From CAYQVO01 sp964421085 (lineage in GTDB: Bacteria > Bdellovibrionota_C > UBA2361 > CAYQVO01), in assembly GCA_964421085.1 (NCBI GenBank), contig CAYQVO010000006.1, positions 1 to 64,000 on the forward strand: 64,000 nt of DNA, in the 5' to 3' direction. The first letter of the stretch is position 1. Each line of letters begins with the position of its first letter. Shown here piece after piece: positions 16,866 through 26,971 of the stretch. A program made the translations under genes and the position numbers. The notes below the pieces were generated by a model. It saw only the letters and a list, made by a program, of their open reading frames with translations, was not told where the DNA came from and searched no databases.

Positions 16866-18956
16866 CTACTTCCTTATATCCTCCACCAGATCCTTCATTG
16901 AAAGCCGGATTTTGCCCTGCCGATCAACTTCGAGGACCTTGACCGAAACCTCGTCCCCTTCCCTGACAATATCAGTGACTCTGTTCACCCGCTCGTTTGC
17001 AAGCTGCGAGATATGAACAAGTCCGTCTGTCCCGGGGAGAATCTCGACAAAAGCGCCGAAATCGGCAATCCGCTTCACGACTCCTCTGTACACCTTTCCG
17101 ATCTGCGCTTCTCTCGTCATGTTCTCGATAATCGCGATGGCTGCCTTGACCTTGTTCTCATCAGCGCTCGCGATATTGATGGTCCCGTCATCGCTGACAT
17201 CCATCTTGACTTCGCACGACTCGGTAATAGATCTGATGGTTTTCCCTCCCGGTCCTATGACATCCTTGATCTTCTCAGGGTTAATCTTGATTGTGACGAT
17301 ACGCGGGGCGAACTTGCTCAGATCTTCGCGCGGCTGTCCGATCACCTCGGCCATCCTGCCGAGTATGTGAAGCCTCGCCTCGAGAGCCTGGTCAAGAGCG
17401 CGTCCCATGATGTCTCTGTTCAGGCCCTTTATCTTGATATCCATCTGAAGCGCCGTAACACCCTTCTCTGTTCCGCAGACTTTGAAGTCCATATCGCCCA
17501 GATGATCTTCGTCGCCGAGAATATCGGTGAGAACTACTGTTGTGTCGCCCTCTTTGATAAGTCCCATCGCCACGCCGGCGACCGGGGCCTTGATGGGAAC
17601 GCCGGCGTCCATAAGAGCGAGCGTCGAACCGCAGACAGTCGCCATTGAACTCGAACCGTTGCTCTCAGTGATCTCGGAAACAATGCGGATCACATACGGG
17701 AACTTTCTCATGTCGGGAATAACAGCGCTGATTGCGCGTTCGGCCAGAGCTCCGTGGCCCACTTCGCGGCGTCCCGGACTGCGCAGCGGCTTCACTTCGC
17801 CTACTGAGAATGGCGGGAAATTGTAATGAAGAAGGAAAGTCTTTTCATTTTCACCGATCAGATTATCGAGCCTCTGCGCCTCTTCCCCGGTTCCCAAAGT
17901 AGCGACAACGATTGCCTGTGTCTCGCCGCGGGTAAAGAGAGCTGAACCATGAGTTCTCGGAAGGAATCCGACTTCAATCGATATCGGACGGACAGTCCTG
18001 CTGTCGCGGCCGTCAATCCGGGCCCCTTCCTTGACAATCCTCTCACGGACCCGCGTGTAAACGATCTCCTCCACACAGTGATCGATAAGCATGGCGACTT
18101 CAGGCGCTTTCGGATCGTCTTCCTTGACGAAAGCCGTGACGAGCTCTTCTTTGGCAGCGTCGAAGGCGTCTCTTCGCTCCATCTTGTCCTTCACCCGGAT
18201 TGCCTTTTCAATGAGCGGAGCAGCCTTCCCGGCAACCTGGGCATAAATTGCCTGATCGCATTCCTTCGGAACGAACTCGAACTTCGGTTTTCCGCACTGT
18301 TTCTGCAGTTCGAGCTGGATATCGATAATTGGCTGCATCTGCTCGTGAGCAAAGAAAAGGGCGTCAAGAACTTCCGCCTCAGGAACCTGATCAACCCCGC
18401 CTTCCACCATGACAATGGCATCACGGGAACCGGCAACGACAAGGTTCATGTCGGACTTTGCGAGTTCCGATGTCTTCGGATTGATGACGAGCTTTCCGCC
18501 TATGCGCCCCACCTTTACGGCAGCAATGGGACCCTGGAAGGGAATGTTTGAAAGAGTGAGCGCTGCGGATGCGCCGCATACTGCGAGAACATCAGTATCG
18601 TTTTCCTGGTCGGCCGAGATGACCGTCGCGATAACCTGAAGCTCCCGGTTGAAGCCCTTCGGAAAGAGAGGGCGGCATGGACGGTCAATCAGCCGCGAAG
18701 TGAGAGTCTCTCTCTCGCTCTGCTTGCCTTCACGCTTGAAAAAACCGCCGGGAATTTTTCCGGCAGCATATGTTTTTTCGATGTAATCGATTGTGAGCGG
18801 CAGAAAATCTCCTGTTCGCTCTCCGCCCATGCAGGCAGCGACAAGGACGATTGAATCCTCGACACGCACAATAACAGCCCCGTCAGCCTGTTTTGCGATT
18901 CGCCCGGTTTCAATTGAAAAGGAACGGCCGAAGAGATTTTTCTCAATAATGTTCAT
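16866..18956 (-). CDS. pnp: Polyribonucleotide nucleotidyltransferase (PNPase)
   Basis: 696 residues, full length. Two RNase PH cores with the linker helical domain; the second contains the catalytic DILGDEDHLGDMDFKV region. A KH domain (INPEKIKDVIGPGGKTIRSI) and a C-terminal S1 domain (GVVKRIADFGAFVEILPG) follow at about 555-690. It degrades RNA 3'-5' by phosphorolysis as part of the degradosome or alone. It lies 102 bp behind rpsO, the classical rpsO-pnp pair. Confidence 0.98.
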   Translation of the reverse strand: MNIIEKNLFGRSFSIETGRIAKQADGAVIVRVEDSIVLVAACMGGERTGDFLPLTIDYIEKTYAAGKIPGGFFKREGKQSERETLTSRLIDRPCRPLFPKGFNRELQVIATVISADQENDTDVLAVCGASAALTLSNIPFQGPIAAVKVGRIGGKLVINPKTSELAKSDMNLVVAGSRDAIVMVEGGVDQVPEAEVLDALFFAHEQMQPIIDIQLELQKQCGKPKFEFVPKECDQAIYAQVAGKAAPLIEKAIRVKDKMERRDAFDAAKEELVTAFVKEDDPKAPEVAMLIDHCVEEIVYTRVRERIVKEGARIDGRDSRTVRPISIEVGFLPRTHGSALFTRGETQAIVVATLGTGEEAQRLDNLIGENEKTFLLHYNFPPFSVGEVKPLRSPGRREVGHGALAERAISAVIPDMRKFPYVIRIVSEITESNGSSSMATVCGSTLALMDAGVPIKAPVAGVAMGLIKEGDTTVVLTDILGDEDHLGDMDFKVCGTEKGVTALQMDIKIKGLNRDIMGRALDQALEARLHILGRMAEVIGQPREDLSKFAPRIVTIKINPEKIKDVIGPGGKTIRSITESCEVKMDVSDDGTINIASADENKVKAAIAIIENMTREAQIGKVYRGVVKRIADFGAFVEILPGTDGLVHISQLANERVNRVTDIVREGDEVSVKVLEVDRQGKIRLSMKDLVEDIRK

Positions 18957-19058
18957 AGGTGTATACCTTTATGTGGATAAAAGAGTCCGGACAGTGTGAC
19001 CGGACGAAGGTCGTCAATTCATAATTAAGGCGCGGAGACACGCTTATTTCCCGTGCAG

Positions 19059-19334
19059 CTACTTGCGGAGACCAAGCGACGCGATGAGGGAGCGATACCG
19101 CTCCACATTTTCTGCGCGAAGGTAGTCAAGCAGCCGCTTCCGGCGGGAAATGAGTGTCATCATGCCGCGGCGCGAATGATTGTCGTGCGCGTTCTTCTGG
19201 AAGTGTGCCGAAAGGACTTCGAGTCTTTTGGTGAGAAGCGCAATCTGTACTTCGGGAGACCCCGTGTCTTTCTCTTTCCGTTGATACCTCCCCATGATTT
19301 CTTTTTTCTCTTCAGAACCAGATGCCAACGCCAT
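19059..19334 (-). CDS. rpsO: 30S ribosomal protein S15
   Basis: 91 residues. S15 signatures: DTGSPEVQIALLTKRLEVLSAHF, HDNHSRRGMM and RRKRLLDYLR. It binds 16S rRNA in the central domain. pnp follows, as in most bacteria. The first 12 residues (MALASGSEEKKE) are a little longer than typical. Confidence 0.98.
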   Translation of the reverse strand: MALASGSEEKKEIMGRYQRKEKDTGSPEVQIALLTKRLEVLSAHFQKNAHDNHSRRGMMTLISRRKRLLDYLRAENVERYRSLIASLGLRK

Positions 19335-19429
19335 TTAAAACTTCTCCTGTCTGAACTGCAGTTCGTTTAAATTTAATCGCTAATTTGTCAGGAAACTTAG
19401 CAGGTTATATAGATGAAGTCAAATAGCGC

Positions 19430-19675
19430 CTACGCGCCCCCTTCGGGGGATTTTTGTATGGCGCTCACCCGCTTGATTATTCTGCCCTTGGTCAAATCAT
19501 AGGGAGATATTTCAACCGTAACGCGGTCGCCGGGAAGGACCCTGATATAATTCCTCCGCATTTTGCCCGCGAGGTAAGCGATAATCTGATGGCCGTTATC
19601 GCACTCAACCCGGAATTTCGTGTCAGGAAAGCACTCCTTGACAGTTCCGTTCATCTCAATGCCATCTTTTCCCAT
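19430..19675 (-). CDS. infA: Translation initiation factor IF-1
   Basis: 81 residues, an S1/OB-fold protein with FRVECDNGHQIIAYLAGKMRRNYIRVLPGDRVTVE and SPYDLTKGRI, diagnostic of IF-1. It occupies the ribosomal A site during initiation. The C-terminal extension (SAIQKSPEGGA) adds about nine residues. It stands 95 bp upstream of rpsO on the same strand. Confidence 0.97.
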   Translation of the reverse strand: MGKDGIEMNGTVKECFPDTKFRVECDNGHQIIAYLAGKMRRNYIRVLPGDRVTVEISPYDLTKGRIIKRVSAIQKSPEGGA

Positions 19676-19781
19676 AAGTCTTCAAATATAAATAACGTCT
19701 TACTGTAGCAAAAAGACCCGATGAAATGCAATCGCCTCTTCCGGCACCATGAATACGGACCGTTGACGGCGGTGCACACTC

Positions 19782-20765
19782 TTATTTTTCGACTGTAAAC
19801 ACACCGATTCTGCGGAATCTCTGATATCGCTTATCAAGAAGATCAGAAACGGGAAGCTTCTCCAGACTCCTGATATTTCTGACCAGACTGCTTCTGAGAA
19901 TCTCGGCGGACTCCTTCCTGTTGGTGTGGGCGCCGCCCGGAGGCTCCGGAACGATTTCGTCGATTACTTCTCTCCGTTTGAGATCCTGGGCGGTAAGCTG
20001 AAGCATCTCGGCTGCCTGTGCCGTATATTCAAGCGGATTCACTCCCTCAGCGTGCCATAAAATGGAAGCACACCCCTCGGGACTTATCACCGAATAGATG
20101 CTGTTCTCCATCATGAGAATGCGGTCGGTCACGCCGATTCCGAGCGCGCCTCCGCTTCCGCCCTCTCCGATTACGACTGAAACAAGAGACGTCCGCAGTC
20201 TCGACATCTCCATCAGATTTCTTGCGATCGCCTCTGACTGCCCCCTCTCTTCAGCGCCGATTCCGGGATATGCTCCCGGCGTGTCGATGAACGTGATTAC
20301 GGGAAGGCTGAACTTTTCGGCAAGCTTGAAAAGGCGCAGGGCTTTCCGATATCCCTCGGGGTGAGCCATCCCGAAATTTCTCTTGAGACGCTCCTGAGTG
20401 GTCTTTCCCTTTTCGTGGCCGACAAGCACAACGGGGGTTTCGCCAAGTTTCGCCGTTCCGCCAATCATCGACGGATCCTCGCGGAATCCACGATCCCCCC
20501 CGAATTCCATGAAGTCGGTAAAGATCAGCTTTATGAATTCAAGAGCCGATGGACGATCGAAATGGCGGGAAAGCTGCACCCTCTGAATGGGCGAAAGTCT
20601 ACCGAATACCTCGTCCCTGAGCTTCACGTACTTTCTCTCGAGTTTCGCGAATTCACCGCGCCTCGACTCGTCGCCTGCGGTAATCTCGTCGCGCAGACGC
20701 TCGAGCTGGTCTTCGAGTTCCACGAGAGGTTTTTCAAAATCAAGCGGGTGCTTTACTTCCGACAT
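19782..20765 (-). CDS. accA: Acetyl-CoA carboxylase carboxyltransferase subunit alpha
   Basis: 327 residues from ATG 20765 (MSEVKHPLDFEKPLVELEDQ), which matches the family start better than the longer frame from 20813. Motifs include FMEFGGDRGFREDPSMIGG, GHEKGKTTQERLKRNFGMAHPEGYRKALRL, FIDTPGAYPGIGAEERGQSEAIA and EGGSGGALGIG. It transfers CO2 from biotin to acetyl-CoA with AccD in fatty acid synthesis. It ends a minus-strand run with mutL and miaA. Confidence 0.97.
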   Translation of the reverse strand: MSEVKHPLDFEKPLVELEDQLERLRDEITAGDESRRGEFAKLERKYVKLRDEVFGRLSPIQRVQLSRHFDRPSALEFIKLIFTDFMEFGGDRGFREDPSMIGGTAKLGETPVVLVGHEKGKTTQERLKRNFGMAHPEGYRKALRLFKLAEKFSLPVITFIDTPGAYPGIGAEERGQSEAIARNLMEMSRLRTSLVSVVIGEGGSGGALGIGVTDRILMMENSIYSVISPEGCASILWHAEGVNPLEYTAQAAEMLQLTAQDLKRREVIDEIVPEPPGGAHTNRKESAEILRSSLVRNIRSLEKLPVSDLLDKRYQRFRRIGVFTVEK

Positions 20766-20860
20766 CTGCGATAGTTGTTCCTGATTATTTTCGAATCGGC
20801 ACCATACCACCAATCCTGTTATTTCTCAAAGGGCCCATTTTCTCCCTCCCCGTGGATGCG

Positions 20861-21898
20861 TCAAAATCGGGCCCCGTTCAGATACCACACTTCGTTCTGC
20901 TCGAAAGGGTTCAAGAGCCTGGACTTTGCCCTCTTCACCACCTCATCCACCGGCCAGTCATAAACCGCGAAATCGCTCACTCGCTTGTGGTGTCTGTAAA
21001 AAGAAGCCTCGCTCTTGAGTTCCATGGACTCTTCACTCTCACCCGGGTGGACTACCCATCCCCTCTTCCGGGGTTCGTTTCTCCAGAAAGTATACTGCCG
21101 CTTCGCAAAACGGCGGGTTTCCATCTGAACCTCGCTCAGTGCGCGGCGAATATCCATCTCTCCCCGCAGGACCGCGCATGCCTGGGCATATCCGAGCGAT
21201 TTCAGAGGAAACACTCTATCTCCATATTTCCCGGCAACCCGCCGCGTTTCTTCGATCAATCCCCTCTCGAACATTGCCCCCGCCCGCTGGTCGATGCGAT
21301 CATAGAGAACATCCCTGGGCAGGCACATGACAAGAAAGAGCCCCTTCAGATCCGAGACAGGAAAATCATGGCCTGTCTGGAGAGCAGAAGCCGGAACTCC
21401 GGTCAGCTCGAATGTTTCCAGCGCACGCTCCATGCGAACGCGATCATTCACATGAATTCTTCCGGCAGACAAAGGGTCGACCTCGCTCAAACGGGCATGC
21501 AGTTCCTCAGATGAAAGCTTCAGGAGCGCCGCGCGAAGTTCGGGGTCGGCCGCCGGAAGAGGCGCCAGGCCGTGGAAAAGCACCGTTATATACATCGTTG
21601 TTCCGCCCGAAAACACGCAGAGCCTCGACCGTTTCTGTATGTCAGTCACCCGCTGCAGGGCTTCTGTCCGGTACCAGGCGGCATCTGCCGTTTCGTCTGG
21701 ATTTCTCGCGTCAATAAGGTGGTGCGGAACTCCCCCCTGCTCTTCGGGAAGAACTTTCGCTGATCCGATGTCCAGCTCCCGGTATACCTGCACCGAATCG
21801 ATATTGATAATCTCCCCGTCGAGAAATCGCGCGGTCTTTATCGCCGCATCGCTCTTTCCGCAGGCAGTTGGACCTGAGATGAGAAGGACAGGTTTCAT
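20861..21898 (-). CDS. miaA: tRNA dimethylallyltransferase
   Basis: 346 residues from ATG 21898, just after the mutL stop. The P-loop is GPTACGKSDAAI; IINIDSVQVYRELDIGSAK and GGVPHHLIDARNPDE follow, then GGTTMYI and the C-terminal FAKRQYTFWRNEP. It attaches an isopentenyl group to A37 of tRNAs that read UNN codons. Coupling with mutL is common across bacteria. Confidence 0.96.
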   Translation of the reverse strand: MKPVLLISGPTACGKSDAAIKTARFLDGEIINIDSVQVYRELDIGSAKVLPEEQGGVPHHLIDARNPDETADAAWYRTEALQRVTDIQKRSRLCVFSGGTTMYITVLFHGLAPLPAADPELRAALLKLSSEELHARLSEVDPLSAGRIHVNDRVRMERALETFELTGVPASALQTGHDFPVSDLKGLFLVMCLPRDVLYDRIDQRAGAMFERGLIEETRRVAGKYGDRVFPLKSLGYAQACAVLRGEMDIRRALSEVQMETRRFAKRQYTFWRNEPRKRGWVVHPGESEESMELKSEASFYRHHKRVSDFAVYDWPVDEVVKRAKSRLLNPFEQNEVWYLNGARF

Positions 21899-21906
21899 GG
21901 CGATCT

Positions 21907-23649
21907 CTACCTGTCCCTTCCGAACCACTGTTCGACGTGCGCCTTCGAGAACGCGACAATAACCGGGCGGCCGTGAGGACAGGCAGCCCCAAACTCCGCG
22001 GAATCAAGAGCGTCAAACAGAGCGGACGCTTCTTCTCTGGTCATCTGTGTCCCGGAGCGAATACTGGAGTGACACGCAATGCGCGCCGCGATTGAATCTA
22101 TTCTTTCCTTGACTGCTCCATACCCTTCCTGCCCCGGTTCGGATGCCGCTATCTCTTTTATCACGGCTTCCGCTTCTGAAGGGCTGAGCACAGGGGGAGT
22201 CGCTCTGAGCGTCACGGAAGTTTCGGTGTCCGTCTCGACTTCGAAACCAAACTGCTTCAAAAGATCATCCTGCGCGCTCAGCCTGAAGACTCCCTCTTCG
22301 GTCAGTGTTATCTTCACGGGAATGAGCAGGGCCTGGGACTGGTGATCGCGATTAAGAACCCGGTTGCGGACAAGATTGAAATTGAACCGCTCGTGCGCTG
22401 CGTGCATGTCGACAATCACAAACTGCCCGTCTTCTTCGCAGAGAAGATAGCATTCCATCAACTGTCCGATATATCGCAGTCCGGAAAACGAGGGCTCTTC
22501 CTGAGGCGAAAGATTCGGCTCTCTCCATTCGGGTTTCAAAAAAAATGCCGGCTGAGGCTCTGCGGTAACGAGTGAAAACGGCCTGCTGGTTGATGAACAG
22601 TATGTTCTGTCCATTTCCTGTGCGACGGCAGCCGGCGCTTTGAACTGCTGCACTGTTCTGAAAACAAGGTCACGCACAAGACCGAAAAGAACCCTCTGAT
22701 CCCAGAACCGGACTTCGCTCTTCTGCGGATGCACGTTCACATCCACGAGCACAGGCGGGAGGCGCAGATGAATGAAGCCCGGGGGAAATTCCCGATCCTT
22801 GAGCGTAGAATCGAAACCATCCTTTACCGCCCGCACAATCGATCGATCCGAAATGAGGCGGTTGTTCACAAGGACGACAAAAGCCGCGGCCTCGGCCTGA
22901 GCAAGCGAAGGATGTGAAACAAGTCCTTCCACTTCGATAGCAAGCTCTTCTTCTCCGTGTCCGGAATCGATACGTATGGGGAATCTTCTCGCAAAGTCCA
23001 GCGTCGAGCCTTTAAAGAGAGAAGCAGCCCGCTCGACAGCGGAACCTCTCGGAGCAAGATTGAGGATTTCTTTCCCGTCGAAGAAAAGCCTGTAACGGAC
23101 CGCATGATTGGGAATAGCCGACTGCTGCATCCAGGACTTGACCCTGAGTTCTTCAGACCGCCCGGACTTGAGGAATTTTCTCCTTGCGGGAGTGTTGTAG
23201 AAAAGATGCCGGACAGAGATGTCAGTGCCCTGCGCACCGCCTGTTTCACCCGCGTTTACAAGCCTTCCCCCTTCGATCACGACCTCGGTTGCGACCGGGG
23301 AGCCGGGAGTTTTCGTTTTCATGCGCACTTTTGCGACTGCCGCGATGGATGAGAGGGCTTCTCCACGGAAGCCGAACGTGGAAATCTTCAGAAGGTCCTC
23401 TTCCCTTTCGACTTTGGATGTGGCGTGGCGCTGGAATGCAAGGATTGCGTCGTCACGCTCCATCCCGCCTCCGTTATCCACCACTCTGATAAGGGAGCGT
23501 CCTCCGTTTTCGAGATAAACCGAGATTTCAGCTGCGCCGGAGTCAAGCGCATTATCGACAAGTTCGCGCACGACAGACGCGGGCCTGTCCACAACCTCAC
23601 CGGCAGCTATTTTATTGACGACGCTGTCGGTGAGCACTCTGACTTTCAT
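21907..23649 (-). CDS. mutL: DNA mismatch repair protein MutL
   Basis: 580 residues. The GHKL ATPase domain shows VDNGGGMERDD, FGFRGEALSSIAAVAKV and FYNTPARRKFLKS. The C-terminal domain carries an endonuclease-like VDMHAAHERF (the usual DQHA(x)2E(x)4E lacks its last Glu), ACHSSIRSG and CPHGRP. It links MutS mismatch recognition to strand removal. The preserved metal-site motifs suggest a nicking MutL, although the altered residue leaves this open. Confidence 0.97.
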   Translation of the reverse strand: MKVRVLTDSVVNKIAAGEVVDRPASVVRELVDNALDSGAAEISVYLENGGRSLIRVVDNGGGMERDDAILAFQRHATSKVEREEDLLKISTFGFRGEALSSIAAVAKVRMKTKTPGSPVATEVVIEGGRLVNAGETGGAQGTDISVRHLFYNTPARRKFLKSGRSEELRVKSWMQQSAIPNHAVRYRLFFDGKEILNLAPRGSAVERAASLFKGSTLDFARRFPIRIDSGHGEEELAIEVEGLVSHPSLAQAEAAAFVVLVNNRLISDRSIVRAVKDGFDSTLKDREFPPGFIHLRLPPVLVDVNVHPQKSEVRFWDQRVLFGLVRDLVFRTVQQFKAPAAVAQEMDRTYCSSTSRPFSLVTAEPQPAFFLKPEWREPNLSPQEEPSFSGLRYIGQLMECYLLCEEDGQFVIVDMHAAHERFNFNLVRNRVLNRDHQSQALLIPVKITLTEEGVFRLSAQDDLLKQFGFEVETDTETSVTLRATPPVLSPSEAEAVIKEIAASEPGQEGYGAVKERIDSIAARIACHSSIRSGTQMTREEASALFDALDSAEFGAACPHGRPVIVAFSKAHVEQWFGRDR

Positions 23650-23659
23650 CGGCTGAATC

Positions 23660-24784
23660 CTACTGAAGCACCGGCTTTATCGAGACCTCGCGTTCCGGTC
23701 CGCGCAGCCCGCCTTTCCTCATGGTGAATAATATGGCCTTCTTCGGATCGCTCGACGACACAAGGTTCTGCACTTCATCGACAGTCTCCACCGGGGTTCC
23801 ATTCACCTGCATTATAAGGTCGGCCCGCTCATAATCCCGGATAAATCCCTGACGAAACGCATCGCTCACTCTCCGTTCGATTGGCTGTATGCCCGCATCC
23901 TCCGCCGGCCCGCCTTCAATAACGCGGCGGACCATTGGTCCCTGGGTCGTATCAATCAGAATCCAGCCCATCTTGGGCCGCAGAACTTTGCCGGTCGCGA
24001 TAAGCTCGGGAAGAACACGCCTGATGTCATTCACCGGAACGGCAAATCCGATACCTGCCGAGTCTCCCGATCGACTGAGAATGGCCGTATTAAGGCCTAT
24101 CATGCGCCCGTCCATATCGAGCAGAGGACCGCCTGAATTTCCGGGATTGATGGCCGCATCTATCTGGACAAGGCCTTTCATGAGAAAGCCGTTCGGATTT
24201 TTCACCGTTCGATCAAGGCTCGATATTATTCCGGCTGTAAGAGTCCGGTTGAGCGCGAACGGATTTCCGATGGCAAGCACCTGCTGACCTACTTCCACAC
24301 GCGACGAATCTCCAAGACTCACCGCGACAAGTCGACCCGGCAGGTTGTGAAGTTGAAGAACGGCGATGTCGAGTTCCTTGTCGAAGCCAAGAAGCCGCGC
24401 CTGATCGCTCTGCCCGCCGGCCGTGGTGATCTCGATCTTATTCGCATCCTGAATCACGTGGAGATTCGTAAGAATTATGCCGCGCTTCGCATCCACGACC
24501 ACACCCGATCCCGTGCCTTCTCTCGGCTCTACTTCGAGAAAAAGATCGAAAGGATCGACGGTAAGCGATATTGTCGTGATAAACACGACAGCCTCGTTTG
24601 TGTCCCTGTAAACTCTGATAGTCCGATCCTCCGTTTCACTCCTCCACGCGGAAGATCTCGAATCAGCGGGCTTCGCCCTGCCTTCGTTTTTGAGCAGCAT
24701 CAGCGATACGGCAAGGGCCATGACAAACCCGGCAACAGCAAGAGCATTCACCGGTCTCAGTATTCTCTGTCTCGTGGATTTCAA
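23660..24784 (-). CDS. HtrA-like serine protease with PDZ domain
   Basis: 374 residues: an N-terminal membrane anchor (NALAVAGFVMALAVSLMLL), a trypsin-like domain with the triad in LTNLHV (His), DKELDIAVL (Asp) and AAINPGNSGGPL (Ser), and one C-terminal PDZ-like domain (DLIMQVNGTPVETVDEVQNLV). DegS/DegQ-type enzymes act in envelope protein quality control. Its ATG overlaps the end of the rel gene by 4 bp; mutL follows after 10 bp. Confidence 0.92.
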   Translation of the reverse strand: MKSTRQRILRPVNALAVAGFVMALAVSLMLLKNEGRAKPADSRSSAWRSETEDRTIRVYRDTNEAVVFITTISLTVDPFDLFLEVEPREGTGSGVVVDAKRGIILTNLHVIQDANKIEITTAGGQSDQARLLGFDKELDIAVLQLHNLPGRLVAVSLGDSSRVEVGQQVLAIGNPFALNRTLTAGIISSLDRTVKNPNGFLMKGLVQIDAAINPGNSGGPLLDMDGRMIGLNTAILSRSGDSAGIGFAVPVNDIRRVLPELIATGKVLRPKMGWILIDTTQGPMVRRVIEGGPAEDAGIQPIERRVSDAFRQGFIRDYERADLIMQVNGTPVETVDEVQNLVSSSDPKKAILFTMRKGGLRGPEREVSIKPVLQ

Positions 24785-26924
24785 TCTTCTTCCTCCTTTC
24801 CTCCTGAAAGCTGCCTTACCCGCTCAACTTTAATGACACCGGGCAGAAGCTCGATGCCGTTCTTGAGCCGCTCAAGCTGCCGCGCGTCGGATATCACCAG
24901 TTCGAACGCGTTCACAGCCTTTCCATTAGGAAGCGTTTTCACATGCGCTCCCGTTATGTTCGCGCCATGAACCGTTATGGCTTCCGTCAGACGGGCGAGA
25001 ATGCCCATCTGGTCCTGACAGTGAACTGTAAGCCTGACCTTGCGGGGAGCGCTCGCGCTCGAATCCCATGTGACCTCGATTTTCCGGAACGGATCGCATT
25101 TCAAAACTTCGGAACAGTCCGCTCTGTGGACTGCCACTCCCCTTCCCCTGCTGATGAATCCCACGATTCTGTCTCCGGGCAGCGGTTCGCAGCATTTCGC
25201 AAAACGGACAAGAACATCGTCGAGCCCGCTCACCTGCACTCCCATCGAATCCTTCGATACTTTGGCTGCCCGCTGGAATATCCTGCGGATCGGGCTTGCT
25301 TCGTCGGACTCCTTCAGCGTGCCTTCAACATCGACGTCCTCCGGCGCCAGCTTCGCTATAACTTTCGAAGTCAGAACCTTTCCGTAACCTATTCCTGCAA
25401 AGAGGTCCCCTTCGGACCTCAGCCCCATTGAGTGCGCCACATCGTGGATCTTTCCGTCTTTTTCGAGCTTCTTGAGATTGAGCTTAACTTTCCTGAGATC
25501 CCGGGTCAGGATATCCATCCCGAGAGCCATGGCCCTCGAATGCTCTTCAGACTTGAGGAATGCGCGTATCCTCTGCTTCGCCTTTGAAGAAATCACGAAG
25601 CGAAGCCAGTCTTTGCGGGGGACCTGGCTTTTGGAGGTCATGATCTCGACAGTATCGCCATTTTTCAGCTCATAATTGAGCTGCACTATCTGACCGTTCA
25701 CTTTCGCGCCTGTCGTGTGGTGCCCCACATCCGTGTGGACGGCGTACGCAAAGTCGAGCGGAGTCGATTTTGCCGCCAGACGGATCAGATCCCCGCGGGG
25801 GGTGAAAACAAAGACATCGTCCGGGAAAAGTTCTCCTTTTACCGACTGGATGAACTCGTCCGGATTCTTCAGATACTGCTGTGTTTCGACGAGTTCAGTG
25901 ACCCATTTCAAGTCGAACGCCTGGGACGCCCCGCCTTCCTTATAGCGCCAGTGTGCGGCGATACCCTCCTCCGCAATCTTGTGCATTTCCGGCGTCCGGA
26001 TCTGAATCTCCACACGCTGTCCTTCCGGCCCTATTACGGTCGTATGCAGCGACTGGTACATGTTGGGCTCGGGCATCGCGCTGTAATCTTTGAAACGCCC
26101 NNNNNNNNNNNNNNNNNNNNNNTGGGGACTATTATCCGGAACCCAAGCAGATCGTTGACCTCCTCGAAGGTCAGCGCCTGAGTCTCCATTTTGTTCCAGA
26201 TTGAGAAGAAGTGCTTTGCACGGCCCGCAACTGACGCAGATACTCCGTTTGCCTCGAGAAGTCTCGATATCTGATGAATGACCTCCTGGATGTATCCCTG
26301 CCGCTCGCCTGCGCTTTTATCAAAATCTTCTTTTATCAGGTGATAAATGTCGGGCCGGAGATAATAGAGGCACAGGTTTTCGAGTTCCGACTTCATCCAG
26401 AAAATACCGAGCCTGCTTGCAAGAGGGGCGTAAATTTCTTTTGTCTCCTGCGCTATCCGAATCTGGCGTTCCCGCGAAAGATGCTCCAGCGTGCGCATGT
26501 TGTGAAGTCTGTCGCAGAGCTTTACAAGGATGACACGAATATCCTTGGACATTGCGACGAGCATCTTTCTGAAGCTTTCAGCCTGTTTTTCTTCCCGCGA
26601 CTCGAATTCAATCCGGGTAAGTTTCGTCACCCCGTCCACTATATGGGAAACCTCTTTTCCGAACTCGGCCTCGAGCTGCTCTTTGGTCACGATGCTGTCC
26701 TCGACAGTGTCGTGAAGAAGCGCTGCGGCCACCGAAGGAATGTCGAGTCGAAGCTGACATACCAGCAGAGCAGTATCGATGAGATGATTTATGTAGGGCT
26801 CGCCTGTGACGCGGCGCTGGCCGCGATGGGCATGTTCGGCGAATTCAAAGGCTTTTTTAACTGAAGCAAGGTCCGGATCAGGATAGTAGCGTCTTATAGC
26901 TTCAGCAATATCCTCATATCGCAT
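24781..26924 (-). CDS. rel: Bifunctional (p)ppGpp synthetase/hydrolase, interrupted by gap
   Basis: HD hydrolase domain (AALLHDTVEDS, LVKLCDRLHNMRTL), synthetase domain (LTFEEVNDLLGFRIIVP then, after the 22-N gap, GRFKDYSAMPEPNMYQSLHTTV), TGS domain (DDVFVFTPRGDLIRL), a zinc-finger-like FAKCCEPLPGDRIVGF and a C-terminal ACT domain. About 20 residues normally between RIIVP and GRFKDY are missing, so the gap is really longer than 22 bp. The intact HD motif suggests that it both makes and degrades the stringent alarmone. Confidence 0.95.
26101..26122. other. Assembly gap inside rel (22 N)
   Basis: Falls in the synthetase domain. The reading frame on each side is clear but the estimated length does not preserve it. 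Confidence 0.95.
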
Positions 26925-26971
26925 ATTCGCCTTAAGGCAGTGTCAAACAGATCTGCCGCCACTCCTTTCCT